Source: an uncultured Bacteroidales bacterium
GTDB taxonomy: Bacteria > Bacteroidota > Bacteroidia > Bacteroidales > P3
Assembly: GCA_905235855.1 (NCBI GenBank)
Contig: CAJONE010000009.1
Location: 1-45,563, forward strand
Reading direction: 5' to 3'
DNA: 45,563 nt
A program made the translations under genes and the position numbers. The first letter of the stretch is position 1; the number at the start of each line of letters is the position of its first letter. A model generated the notes under the pieces. The model ran no database searches. It was not told the DNA's origin and saw only the letters and a program-made list of their open reading frames with translations. Positions 1 to 7,557 of this stretch are shown here, piece by piece.

Positions 1-55
1 AACCTCCGACCGAGAAAACTTTTGAACTTCGATACCCCCAAACTTAAATTTATGC

Positions 56-64
56 TATATTTGC
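56..64 (+). promoter_or_regulatory. Putative Bacteroidota -7 element upstream of the helicase-nuclease gene
   Basis: TATATTTGC fits the Bacteroidota -7 consensus TAnnTTTG(C). No convincing TTTG -33 element sits about 19 nt upstream. A start site near 67 would leave a leader of about 105 nt before the ATG at 173. The rest of positions 1-172 shows no gene. Confidence 0.35.
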
Positions 65-172
65 ACAACTGTGTTGCACTTGGTAGTTGAGTCTACAACC
101 ACAGAAAAAGGAGTTTGTTATTGTGAGTTTTTAATAGCATTATCAGAAAACAAATAATTAATAATAAGGAAT

Positions 173-2692
173 ATGGACTTTGGTAAATTACTAAGTAAAC
201 CCCAGCAGATTCAACCGACAGATCCGTTGGATATATATAATTCTCTAGATAGAAACAGTCAGGCAAGTGGTGACTTACGGGATTCCCAGAAGAGTGTTCT
301 TTCAGAATGGTATAACAATCGTGCCGATGATAAAGACTTAATTGTTAAGTTGCATACGGGTGAAGGCAAAACATTGGTGGGAATGCTTATGCTATTATCA
401 CGAATGTATAGTGGAAATGGGCCATGCTTGTATGTATGTCCCAATCGTCAATTGGCAAAACAGGCTGCTAATGAGGCTGTAAAATTTGGGGTGCCTCATG
501 TACTTTTGCAAGAAGGGGATTTGCCTATGGATTTTGCAGAATGCAAAAAGATTGTAATAACACATGTGCAAAAAGTCTTTAATGGTAAAACCGTATTTGG
601 ATTGGGGAAAAAAGGGCAATACATTGGAACATTTGTTCTGGATGATTCTCATGCATGCATAGATTCCATAAAGTCCGCCACATCCATAAGAATAAAACGC
701 GAGATCCCTTTGTTTACCAGATTTTTACTGCTTTTTGAATCAGAATTAAAGAAGCAGGGTGCAGGGGATTATTTGGAAATATCCCGTAATCCGTACACGA
801 CAATCGTCAAGGCTGTTCCATATTGGGATTGGATGGGGAAGAAAGACGATGTGCTTGAAATCCTTATGGAATCGTCGGAACTGGATGATATTAAGTTTTC
901 GCTTCCATTACTTCAAAATGTTCTTCAATATTGTACGGCTTTTTTTACAGGGAAGGGTATGGAAATAGTTCCATTTTGTTCATTGATAGAAAAATTCACG
1001 TCTTTTCATAAGGCGGGACAAAGAATTCTTATGTCGGCAACGACTCAGGACGATAGTTTTTTTATTCGTGGGCTTGGACTATGTAGGGATGCGGTGGTGT
1101 CCCCTTTGGCAAATCAATCATCCACATGGTCTGGAGAAAAAATGATAATTTTTCCATCTGTGATTGATGAAAAACTGACATCGGACTTTATTCGGAGCGT
1201 CACAAAGAAGTTGTCGCAAGCTATTAATGCAAATGTCGCTGTATTGGTGCCTAATTCATTTATTGCGGAGGGTTATTCAGATTGTCAATGTGTGGTCGTG
1301 TCGTCAAACAACATTGATGAACAAATAAAGTTGTTGAAGGACGATCCAAATCCTCATCAACTTGTTTTTGTAAATCGATATGACGGGATTGACTTGCCTG
1401 ATAACATGTGCAGGATTCTTATTATGGATTCATTGCCACTTTGCTTGGGCTTAAGTGACAGATATGAGCAATATTGTAGGGAGGGGAGTGAAATAATGGA
1501 CACGAAATCAGCGCAGAAAATTGAGCAGGGGTTGGGCAGGAGTGTGAGGAGTGTGAAGGATTACTCGGCTATTCTGGTGGTTGGTGCGGATCTTATTCGT
1601 TTTATGAAATGCTCAAAAACCCAGAGGCTTTTTTCGGCGCAGACGGTTCAGCAAATCAAGATAGGAGAATTTGTCTCCGAACAGGTAAGCGTGGAGAAGA
1701 ATGAAATAAGACCTTTTTTGCCAATAAAAAATCTTATTGAACAATGTCTGAATAGAGATTCTGCTTGGAAACAGTATTATTCACAGCAGATGAACGCAAC
1801 AAATGTGGTGGAGCAGGCTCATCCGTTTATTGATGTCATTGAAATGGAGAGAGAGGCAGATATTGCGTTGTTAAATAATGAATTGCCAAAGGTGTGTGAT
1901 GTGTACAATAAGATTTTGTTGAAAATAGACCAAACAAGTCTTGACTATGGATGGTACTTGCAGGAAAAAGCTCGCTATACGTACTTTATTGATAAGTCAG
2001 AATCGATGCGGATACAGCAAGAGGCTTTTAAACGCAATAACTATTTGTTAATGCCAGATAATATTACGTACAAGAAAATGCAAATACAAAATGACAATAG
2101 GCTTAAATCAATTGTTTCTTATTTGAATAAATTTGATAATTATCAGGATTTCAAACTGCACATGGATGAGGTCTTATCGAATTGTTCGTTTGGTGTTTCG
2201 TCGGATAAGTTTGAACAGTCAATAAAGCAGATTGGTGATTTACTGGGTTTCGAAAGTGAAAGACCGGATAAAACGATAAAGAAGGGTCCTGACAATTTGT
2301 GGGGAATGAGGAAAAATGATTATATGGTAATTGAATGCAAAAATGAAGTGAAGTTGGATAGAGACGCAATCAGCAAAGATGAGGTTGGACAGATGGAGAA
2401 CCATTGTGGTTGGTTTGAGTATGAATATGGTTCGAGTGCAAATGTTGTTTATCTTTTAATACACCCAAGCAATAAAGTTTCAAAATCGGCTAACTTTACC
2501 CATGATGTTCGAGTTATGACTCCAAGTAAATTGAATGAATTTAAAAGTCAAATTGATGCTTTTGTTAAAGGTCTTGCAAGGTATGAAATAAAAGATTTGA
2601 AAGAAAGTACTATAAACGAAATATTGAATGTCAATAGATTGGATTATGATAGTTTGCGAAAAAAGTACTCTGTTGAAATTGTGACTGGGTAA
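173..2692 (+). CDS. Superfamily 2 helicase fused to a C-terminal PD-(D/E)xK nuclease domain
   Basis: This 839-residue protein joins a DNA/RNA helicase core to a nuclease-like tail. Visible motifs: Walker A HTGEGKT (61-67), a divergent motif II LDDSHA (D157-A161) in place of DEAH, motif III SAT (288-290), and motif VI QGLGRSVR starting at Q452, which resembles the XPD/DinG-type QxxGR motif. Residues of about 500-680 look helical and carry no motif I know. At the end, P706-D707 followed by E721-C722-K723 gives the PD...ExK pattern of restriction-type nucleases. The gene stands alone: no partner in the same operon, and a 280-nt gap follows. It is AT-rich relative to the core genes. The architecture suggests a single-protein defence or DNA-processing enzyme, which is inference. 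The ATG at 173 follows a purine-rich stretch (aataagga). A plain repair helicase is an alternative. Confidence 0.8.
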   Translation: MDFGKLLSKPQQIQPTDPLDIYNSLDRNSQASGDLRDSQKSVLSEWYNNRADDKDLIVKLHTGEGKTLVGMLMLLSRMYSGNGPCLYVCPNRQLAKQAANEAVKFGVPHVLLQEGDLPMDFAECKKIVITHVQKVFNGKTVFGLGKKGQYIGTFVLDDSHACIDSIKSATSIRIKREIPLFTRFLLLFESELKKQGAGDYLEISRNPYTTIVKAVPYWDWMGKKDDVLEILMESSELDDIKFSLPLLQNVLQYCTAFFTGKGMEIVPFCSLIEKFTSFHKAGQRILMSATTQDDSFFIRGLGLCRDAVVSPLANQSSTWSGEKMIIFPSVIDEKLTSDFIRSVTKKLSQAINANVAVLVPNSFIAEGYSDCQCVVVSSNNIDEQIKLLKDDPNPHQLVFVNRYDGIDLPDNMCRILIMDSLPLCLGLSDRYEQYCREGSEIMDTKSAQKIEQGLGRSVRSVKDYSAILVVGADLIRFMKCSKTQRLFSAQTVQQIKIGEFVSEQVSVEKNEIRPFLPIKNLIEQCLNRDSAWKQYYSQQMNATNVVEQAHPFIDVIEMEREADIALLNNELPKVCDVYNKILLKIDQTSLDYGWYLQEKARYTYFIDKSESMRIQQEAFKRNNYLLMPDNITYKKMQIQNDNRLKSIVSYLNKFDNYQDFKLHMDEVLSNCSFGVSSDKFEQSIKQIGDLLGFESERPDKTIKKGPDNLWGMRKNDYMVIECKNEVKLDRDAISKDEVGQMENHCGWFEYEYGSSANVVYLLIHPSNKVSKSANFTHDVRVMTPSKLNEFKSQIDAFVKGLARYEIKDLKESTINEILNVNRLDYDSLRKKYSVEIVTG

Positions 2693-2800
2693 GGGTGAAT
2701 GCCTGTCTTGTTTTAATTACTTGTAAATCAATTCAAAAACCGATGTCGGCACAAATGCCGACTCTAAAATCTCGAAAATCAATGAATATGAAATAACGAA

Positions 2801-2928
2801 GCCCCGCACAGGATTTGAATATGTGCTGCTGTGTCGGGGCGTAGAACGAAAAAAGGTGCATCGCAGGGGATGCACAATGCGTGATTTGAAAATTTCGTGC
2901 ATTTCCCTGCCTCTAACACCTCAGGCAC
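2801..2928 (+). repeat. Structured repeat, copy 1 (pairs with 9067-9199)
   Basis: The first 74 nt match the copy at 9067 with only about three substitutions; the 3' part is looser but ends again in CCTCAGGCAC. Two hairpins are visible. The first pairs GCCCCG-CACAG with CTGTGTCGGGGC. The second is GTGCATC, loop GCAGGG, GATGCAC. A weaker TGCCT...AGGCA stem closes the 3' part. The element ends 47 nt before the ATG of the membrane-anchored protein at 2976. Read on the minus strand, the second hairpin is followed by six Ts, so it could also act as a minus-strand terminator. It could be a 5' UTR regulatory RNA, a small mobile repeat or a terminator module. The flank 2693-2800 shows nothing else. 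Confidence 0.7.
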
Positions 2929-2975
2929 TGAAGGAACACTAATACTAAGTAAAATAACAATAAAATTAATTTATT

Positions 2976-3749
2976 ATGAATAAATACGGTATTGTAATAA
3001 CCATTTTGGCAGCACTTTTGGTTGGAGCCATTGTATATATTTGCTGCGACAAATTCAATAAAAGCGAAAAGTGTGATTGCACAGGATGCTGCAATTGTAA
3101 ACCTGAAGAAGATGTTGTTGACTACACCTTTGATATGGAGAATATGAATCACTATTGTAACGGTGTGCTTGGCGGAGATGTCAGTAAGTTGGATGAAAAC
3201 AAACTCGTAGGTATCGTGCATGACAATGCAATATACTATTTCGACAATGAGAAATTATATGCGGAATTCTGTAAGGAGAATGATCTTTGGCAAATATATG
3301 AGATTGATGAAAAACTCGATCTGATATATAAGAAAGCCGTTGAACTTAATATTCAAGACAAGGATTACCCTGATGTAAAAGACGTACCAGAAGAGATGAA
3401 GAAATATTGGTATGAGGTATTTGGAACAGAATTTGGAAACGTTCCGGGTGGTCACAGTGGAGCTAAGGCTACGTGGTCTGTGGTAGCTTATGACAAGAAG
3501 GAGTACGTGAGTCCTAAAAAGACATGTGTAGGACCTACTTATTGGAGTTTGGGCGGTTTTAACAAGAAAACGACTTCGTTCAAAGTGTACAATTCAGGAT
3601 TGAATGGTCTGTGGTGGTGCCATAAAACATGGTATGGAAAGCCTCGTATAGCATATGGTATGATAGGGGTTCCTGTCGGAAATCTCGGATGTCCTTACGT
3701 TACGGCATCCCATGATAATAAATTTTGTTCATATTTCACATTAGGTTAA
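2976..3749 (+). CDS. Membrane-anchored cysteine-rich protein of unknown function
   Basis: The 257-residue product begins with a hydrophobic segment (about 6-23) that would act as a signal anchor or uncleaved signal. A short cysteine cluster follows (CDCTGCCNC, around 33-41), then a soluble domain. The C-terminal 80 residues are rich in Gly, Trp and aromatics, with several further cysteines. I do not recognise a family. It lies 16 nt upstream of a small outer-membrane beta-barrel gene, so the two are probably cotranscribed and both face the envelope. The structured repeat at 2801-2928 ends 47 nt upstream and may be its leader. Extracytoplasmic location is inferred from the N-terminus. Confidence 0.7.
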   Translation: MNKYGIVITILAALLVGAIVYICCDKFNKSEKCDCTGCCNCKPEEDVVDYTFDMENMNHYCNGVLGGDVSKLDENKLVGIVHDNAIYYFDNEKLYAEFCKENDLWQIYEIDEKLDLIYKKAVELNIQDKDYPDVKDVPEEMKKYWYEVFGTEFGNVPGGHSGAKATWSVVAYDKKEYVSPKKTCVGPTYWSLGGFNKKTTSFKVYNSGLNGLWWCHKTWYGKPRIAYGMIGVPVGNLGCPYVTASHDNKFCSYFTLG

Positions 3750-3765
3750 TTATTATATCGAGAAC

Positions 3766-4386
3766 ATGAAAACAAAAAGATTTATTATTACAGTTTTATT
3801 TTGCGTCATGTGGATTACGGCCAATGCACAAGAAAACAAGACGCAGCGTTTCGAGTTCGGTGTGGAGACAGGATTGACGGGTTCTACAAACTACAGCTCT
3901 CAGTCGCTGATGATGGATGCTGAAAAGTGTTATGTCAGTTCTGGGTATGGGCTCCACTTCGGATGGTTGCTGGGGCATAATATGATAGGAATACACCTGA
4001 AGGGAGAGTTTCTCAACACCTCGGCGGTGGCTGTGAACGAGCAGATGCTGCATTGGGCGCTGTCGGCAATGTACCGTTACTATATGCCGCTGGGCAGCCG
4101 TTTTGAGGTATTTGCAGGTGCGAAATTGGGTTTTGGCTATTGGCTAAACACATTCGACTATGCTGCCAACCACTATTCGGTGAACCGCTGGGGTACGGTC
4201 TGTGACCTAGACCTGGGAGTGAATTGTAAGCTTACGGAGAAGTCGCATATTGGTATTTGTTGGACGGCTGCATCGTTTGGATCGGCATTAAGCGAACCAG
4301 AACCGCTTCCAACAGGGCTGACGGCTAACGATAAAAACGGATTCTTCGGCTACGGTGTTCTGATGCAATACGGACTGAGATTTTAG
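3766..4386 (+). CDS. Small outer-membrane beta-barrel protein with signal peptide
   Basis: The 206-residue product has a classic signal peptide (KTKR, then a hydrophobic core, ending ANAQ at about 22). The mature part alternates aromatic and polar residues and has glycine-rich turns, including FAGAKLGFGYW. It ends in YGVLMQYGLRF, the terminal-Phe beta-strand signature of outer-membrane proteins. Length and pattern fit porin-family or OmpW-like 8-stranded barrels of Bacteroidota. It sits 16 nt after the preceding membrane-protein gene and before a strong terminator at 4442. The substrate or partner is unknown. Confidence 0.75.
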   Translation: MKTKRFIITVLFCVMWITANAQENKTQRFEFGVETGLTGSTNYSSQSLMMDAEKCYVSSGYGLHFGWLLGHNMIGIHLKGEFLNTSAVAVNEQMLHWALSAMYRYYMPLGSRFEVFAGAKLGFGYWLNTFDYAANHYSVNRWGTVCDLDLGVNCKLTEKSHIGICWTAASFGSALSEPEPLPTGLTANDKNGFFGYGVLMQYGLRF

Positions 4387-4441
4387 GGTGGACGATGTGG
4401 GCATTAGCCTTACAAATAAAATATTCTTGTGAATCTTAGAA

Positions 4442-4469
4442 AACACGGCAAGCGAATACTTGCCGTGTT
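4442..4469 (+). terminator. Rho-independent terminator after the 2976-4386 gene pair
   Basis: A perfect 11-bp stem AACACGGCAAG / CTTGCCGTGTT encloses the six-base loop CGAATA. A T/C-rich tail (ctTacttctat) follows. It lies 56 nt after the stop of the outer-membrane protein. Confidence 0.8.
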
Positions 4470-4551
4470 CTTACTTCTATATACGGATAGATGCTCGTTG
4501 TCTTGCTTTCCACTCCGTGGGATTTGAAATTTCACATATAGACAAGTTCAC

Positions 4552-4567
4552 GGCCTTCGGGCCTTTT
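4552..4567 (+). terminator. Second terminator-like hairpin with UUCG tetraloop
   Basis: GGCC-TTCG-GGCC is followed directly by TTTTG. The stem is short but carries the very stable cUUCGg loop. It lies about 80 nt after the stronger terminator and may end read-through, or mark the edge of an inserted segment. Confidence 0.5.
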
Positions 4568-4617
4568 GTTTAATTAAATTGATTTAGAAACTGCTTTGTT
4601 TTTGTCAATAAGAATTA

Positions 4618-4800
4618 TTGGGTATATGAAGAAAGTCCAGTGGACTTTCGATAGCGAAGCGGAGAATAATTACAGTAATGAGGTAGCGTAGTTTCGTAAG
4701 GCGCGAGCAGGGAATGTCTTGCATTCTATGCCGAGCCAAAGAAACGTAGGCGTTGCCTCTGGGCGTCCATTGTAGCAGAGAAACTGTGAAAAAAGTGCCG
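4618..4800 (+). other. Non-coding stretch with nested inverted repeats upstream of DUF4248
   Basis: No plausible reading frame fills 4568-4847. Dyads are visible: GAAAGTCC-AGT-GGACTTTC (4631-4649, perfect), then GGAATG...CATTC nested inside GGC...GCC, nested in turn inside GTTTC...GAAAC (about 4685-4770). The nesting suggests a folded RNA or the 5' leader of the DUF4248 gene. No clear promoter was found within it. It could instead be debris of an insertion. Confidence 0.35.
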
Positions 4801-4847
4801 ACTATATGGCATAATAAAATTATTTAACAAAATCAAAACAGTTTCTT

Positions 4848-5048
4848 ATGTACCAATTCAAGCAAGAGCTTGCTATGGCCTATTTCGACGGCTGTAGCAA
4901 GAAGACCGCAAGTCGCCTCCTCGCCCGCGAGATCAACCTAACCCCAGGCCTCCTCGATGCCCTGAAATCCACCGGCTACCGCCCCTCCCAAAAACGCCTC
5001 TCCCCCCGCCAACTCCAAATCCTAATCTCCCACCTCGGAGAACCCTGA
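4848..5048 (+). CDS. DUF4248 family small protein
   Basis: The 66-residue product matches the Bacteroidota DUF4248 pattern as I remember it: an N-terminal YxFKQELAMAYF-like helix, a middle segment ending in LLDALKSTGYRP, and the terminal LSPRQLQILISHLGEP, where Bacteroides relatives end in TPRQ...YLGEP. The function is unknown; such genes recur in accessory loci of Bacteroides. The second half is extremely C-rich on the plus strand, unlike neighbouring genes. A truncated copy of the same gene lies at 8059-8178 with close nucleotide identity. A terminator (5078-5099) follows 30 nt after the stop. The start ATG fits the conserved N-terminus. Confidence 0.8.
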   Translation: MYQFKQELAMAYFDGCSKKTASRLLAREINLTPGLLDALKSTGYRPSQKRLSPRQLQILISHLGEP

Positions 5049-5077
5049 ACCCAACACCCCCGCCACCAAACTACTAC

Positions 5078-5103
5078 GGGCGAGATTACCATCTCGCCCT
5101 CAA
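5078..5103 (+). terminator. Terminator after DUF4248
   Basis: A 9-bp stem GGGCGAGAT / ATCTCGCCC encloses the loop TACC. A T-containing tail (tcaatgtttt) follows. The same GGGCGAG...CTCGCCC stem recurs at 8032 and 8227, around the truncated DUF4248 copy. Confidence 0.7.
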
Positions 5104-5192
5104 TGTTTTAATCATCGAATTAAATTGCTACCAAAACTTGATAACTTTTTTCTTTTGCAATATATTTATATAAAAAGAAGGGAGGAATTAAA

Positions 5193-5261
5193 ATGGATGA
5201 AATAGATGTGTTCATGCAGTCGCTCGACATAGAACGAATGATAGAACTAATTAACTACTAA
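5193..5261 (+). CDS. Putative 22-residue small protein
   Basis: An ATG at 5193 opens a 22-codon frame starting MDEIDVFMQSL and ending in a helical, acidic/hydrophobic tail. It is preceded at good spacing by gggagga, a stronger Shine-Dalgarno sequence than most genes here show, and followed 8 nt after its stop by a 15-bp terminator stem. An AT-rich stretch precedes it. The tidy ribosome site/frame/terminator order supports translation. It is far too short for a homology call and could be a leader peptide, a small toxin-like or regulatory peptide, or part of a small RNA. Confidence 0.45.
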   Translation: MDEIDVFMQSLDIERMIELINY

Positions 5262-5269
5262 CTCGTAAA

Positions 5270-5308
5270 AGCAAGGCGCTGCAATATTCTTGCAGCGCCT
5301 TGCTTTTT
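5270..5308 (+). terminator. Strong terminator after the 22-codon frame
   Basis: A perfect 15-bp stem AGCAAGGCGCTGCAA / TTGCAGCGCCTTGCT has loop TATTC, with A-run upstream and TTTT after. Because it has As on one side and Ts on the other it can stop transcription from both directions, including across the Abi_2 fragment on the minus strand. Confidence 0.85.
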
Positions 5309-5349
5309 AGTTTTTTTGAATTCTTTGTAGTAGCCCTTTGCCGTTGTTT

Positions 5350-5499
5350 CTATTTCCAAAGTGCCTCGTTCTCCCACCCGACAGGAAATCCCATCGCCGA
5401 CGGGTCAACATTGGGGTGCTTTTTCATCAGTTGCACGATGTTGTTTTTGATACTGTTGCCGGCTTGTATGTTGTTCACCCAATAAATCAGGCAGCAAAG
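5350..5499 (-). pseudogene. C-terminal fragment of an Abi_2 (AbiD/AbiF-like) abortive-infection gene
   Basis: Reading leftwards, about 50 codons give LCCLIYWVNNI, then LMKKHPNVD, then AMGFPVGWENEALWK and a stop. This matches the conserved C-terminus of Abi_2 proteins (helix, then hP.id..aMGFP..We..plW). Upstream of the fragment the frame becomes Gly/Arg/Ser-rich low-quality sequence that does not resemble the family, so only the last quarter of the domain survives. It is a relic of an abortive-infection gene lying between a DUF4248 unit and the DGQHR operon. The left limit is the stop codon; the right limit is approximate. Confidence 0.65.
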
Positions 5500-5703
5500 C
5501 CCCTCCCGTTTCCGGCTGGGGCTTTCCTTCTTCATTTCTCTGCTCCCCCCTGCGCAAAAGATAATCTCCACCCATCCACCACCCCCACAGCGACAATCCC
5601 CTACCCTCGCCAAACATAAAAGAATGAGGGTCAGGAGGTATCCATTTGTACCCTATTTCACCCCCATTCATAACCGCTGTTTCTCTCGCCACCAGAAAAA
5701 AAA

Positions 5704-5734
5704 ATTGCCAATTCATTATTTATATGTAACTTTG
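5704..5734 (+). promoter_or_regulatory. Promoter of the DGQHR/HEPN-like operon
   Basis: ATTG (5704-5707), a 19-nt spacer, then TAACTTTG (5727-5734) match the TTTG-N19-TAnnTTTG consensus of Bacteroidota. Transcription would start near 5738, about 12 nt before the ATG at 5750. This decides the start: the longer open frame beginning at 5624 would start upstream of the promoter. Confidence 0.65.
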
Positions 5735-5749
5735 AAAAAAAATAAACAA

Positions 5750-6784
5750 ATGAGTACAAAAAACGTAAAATACATCGGATTGAACCATAACGGAATAGAT
5801 TATCTTTTGTGTAGTTTGGACTGTAAGACAATAGTTGAAATAAGTTATGTCGCCAGAAGAGGAGAGTCTGAGGAACAAGGTGCTGTACAAAGAATATTAA
5901 ATAAATCGAGGATATCAAGTATTTCTGACTATGTTTTGAATGGCGGATATTTCCCAACAAACATTATTCTGAATGTAATTGATACTGAAAAAGTAAATGT
6001 AAAAAAAGACAGCTTTGACATCTCCATCTCGGAGCGTATTGCCCAGGTGATAGATGGTCAGCACAGGGTGGCAGGAATGCGAGATGCTTTATCGAAAGAT
6101 CCTAGTGTAGGAGACACCATGTATCCAGTACTTATTGCCGTAGGTTTGACAACAGAACAATGCGCGGATATTTTTGTTAGCATTAACACCGAGCAAAAAA
6201 CAGTTCCTAAATCATTAATCTACGATTTGTATGGATTGACAAGTACTTCAAGCCATGATTATAGTATTGAAAGAGGTAGAGACATTGCATTTGTTTTGAA
6301 TACAGAGGAGGATTCTCCATACAGAGGATTTATAAAATTTCCAGGTTCGACCCGTTTCAAAGGAGGAATTCAATTGTCAAGTCTTGTTAATGCCTTACGG
6401 CCATTAGTAAAAACACACGGTGAATTCGAAAAATATCAAATACAAACTTTGGAATTCCAAGCCAAGGTGTTGAAAAACTACTTCAAGGCTTTGGAATATT
6501 ATTATGATAAGAAATGGTATGAGTTGTCAAACCCATTTTTATATGCCTCAGGATTCAGCGCATCTGTAGATGTCCTTGTGAGCATTTTGCTTCCCTTTTG
6601 TTACTCAAAGAAAAGTTTTTCATTCGACACTTTTAAATCGGCTTTAAACATCACTAAAGACACATTATTGAAACAAAGTGACGTTAAAGGTAAAAGTGGC
6701 GAAACGGCAAAAATATTCTTGTATGACGAATTGAAAAAACTTGTCAATATTGATACTATTACCGAAACTGATCTGGAATTCTAG
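5750..6784 (+). CDS. DGQHR-domain protein (DndB-like)
   Basis: The 344-residue product carries the diagnostic motif VIDGQHRVAGM with D102-G103-Q104-H105-R106. Further down, DIFVSINTEQKTVPKSLIYD fits the conserved F...IN..Q..V block of DGQHR/DndB families. DndB is the regulator of phosphorothioate DNA modification; other DGQHR proteins occur in DNA-modification and phage-resistance loci. No dndCDE or 7-deazaguanine (dpd) genes are near, so this is not a complete Dnd or Dpd system. It is AT-rich and read from its own promoter. The partner gene starts 8 nt after its stop, which suggests coupled translation. An ATP- or DNA-related role is inferred from relatives only. Confidence 0.8.
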   Translation: MSTKNVKYIGLNHNGIDYLLCSLDCKTIVEISYVARRGESEEQGAVQRILNKSRISSISDYVLNGGYFPTNIILNVIDTEKVNVKKDSFDISISERIAQVIDGQHRVAGMRDALSKDPSVGDTMYPVLIAVGLTTEQCADIFVSINTEQKTVPKSLIYDLYGLTSTSSHDYSIERGRDIAFVLNTEEDSPYRGFIKFPGSTRFKGGIQLSSLVNALRPLVKTHGEFEKYQIQTLEFQAKVLKNYFKALEYYYDKKWYELSNPFLYASGFSASVDVLVSILLPFCYSKKSFSFDTFKSALNITKDTLLKQSDVKGKSGETAKIFLYDELKKLVNIDTITETDLEF

Positions 6785-6792
6785 TCCGCATT

Positions 6793-7557
6793 ATGCCAAA
6801 TAAGCAGCATTTAACTCAATCGCTCAATAAAAAAGGATATTCAACTAGGGTACAAAACCATGATTTGCTATTGCGGGATGGAGACGTAAATGAATGCAGA
6901 ACATCCATCAAGAATGATATTGATGCCTTTTTTGTCAATGCTTTGTTGAGTTACGGTAGTGCAATATCATCTCTTCGTAAAAACAATTATTCTTGGGCCT
7001 ATATTCAATCTTATTATTGTATTTTTTATTTGGCAAAGCTATTATTAGCCGAACAAGACATATACCTATATTATGTTGATACAACTCCTTATAAGATTAA
7101 AATATCTTATGGTGAATCTTTTTGTAAACAAAAAGGAAACTCTCATTCAATAATTCTTTCTTTGTTAAAAAAACAATTTGAAAACAATAATATCATATGC
7201 TCTCAAATTGAAGGCATTAACAATATTGATTGGCTTAACCAGAAAAGGGAAGAGATAAACTATAGATTATCTCCAATGCCTGATCCTAATCCACCTGCCC
7301 CATTATTCCGGTATAATAATGATATTAGGAAATGGTTGGCTTCGTATGAATCCGAAATATTGTATTCGTTTTCAGAGAAGCATTGTTTTATTGCTTATAC
7401 AACATTTCTAATACGTAAGGTTGCCGAAAAATATAGGATATCGAATAAGAAAAACTCTTATCTATCCGATGAGGTTTTACAGCACCTACAAAAAAATATT
7501 GCTGATGAAAAAGGACCTCTACCTATTTGGAATTGTCTTAGGGATATTAACATATAA
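6793..7557 (+). CDS. HEPN-like helical protein, partner of the DGQHR protein
   Basis: The 254-residue product has no signal or membrane segment. Residues of about 45-90 (NALLSYGSAISSLRKNNYSW, then YIQSYYCIFYLAKLLLAEQ) look like the first helices of HEPN domains, in which a Tyr-Tyr pair and small residues pack between helices. R152-E-E-I-N-Y-R158 resembles the RxxxNY/R-type motif that replaces the RxxxxH ribonuclease site in some HEPN families, so RNase activity is possible but not shown. It starts 8 nt after the DGQHR stop and is equally AT-rich. I do not recognise a named family; the HEPN assignment is a by-eye resemblance. A Dnd-like accessory or toxin role is inference. Confidence 0.6.
   Translation: MPNKQHLTQSLNKKGYSTRVQNHDLLLRDGDVNECRTSIKNDIDAFFVNALLSYGSAISSLRKNNYSWAYIQSYYCIFYLAKLLLAEQDIYLYYVDTTPYKIKISYGESFCKQKGNSHSIILSLLKKQFENNNIICSQIEGINNIDWLNQKREEINYRLSPMPDPNPPAPLFRYNNDIRKWLASYESEILYSFSEKHCFIAYTTFLIRKVAEKYRISNKKNSYLSDEVLQHLQKNIADEKGPLPIWNCLRDINI

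Noticed and set aside
2717..2902. Minus-strand frame of 61 codons, similar to a minus-strand frame at 9034-9222 (shared PLRCTFFRSTPRHS)
   Set aside because: The shared peptide is explained by the duplicated structured DNA block; the frames diverge outside it, have no ribosome site and share no common start or end.
4618..4800. RNase P RNA or tmRNA, suggested by a GAAAGTCC segment
   Set aside because: The segment is just one arm of a perfect hairpin; no other conserved RNase P or tmRNA elements were found.
5624..5749. Upstream extension of the DGQHR gene to 5624
   Set aside because: It lies upstream of a near-consensus promoter at 5704-5734 and its peptide is not family-like.
5750..7557. Complete Dnd phosphorothioation or Dpd 7-deazaguanine system
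   Set aside because: Only the DGQHR protein is present; no dndC/D/E-like or dpdA-like gene occurs in the window.
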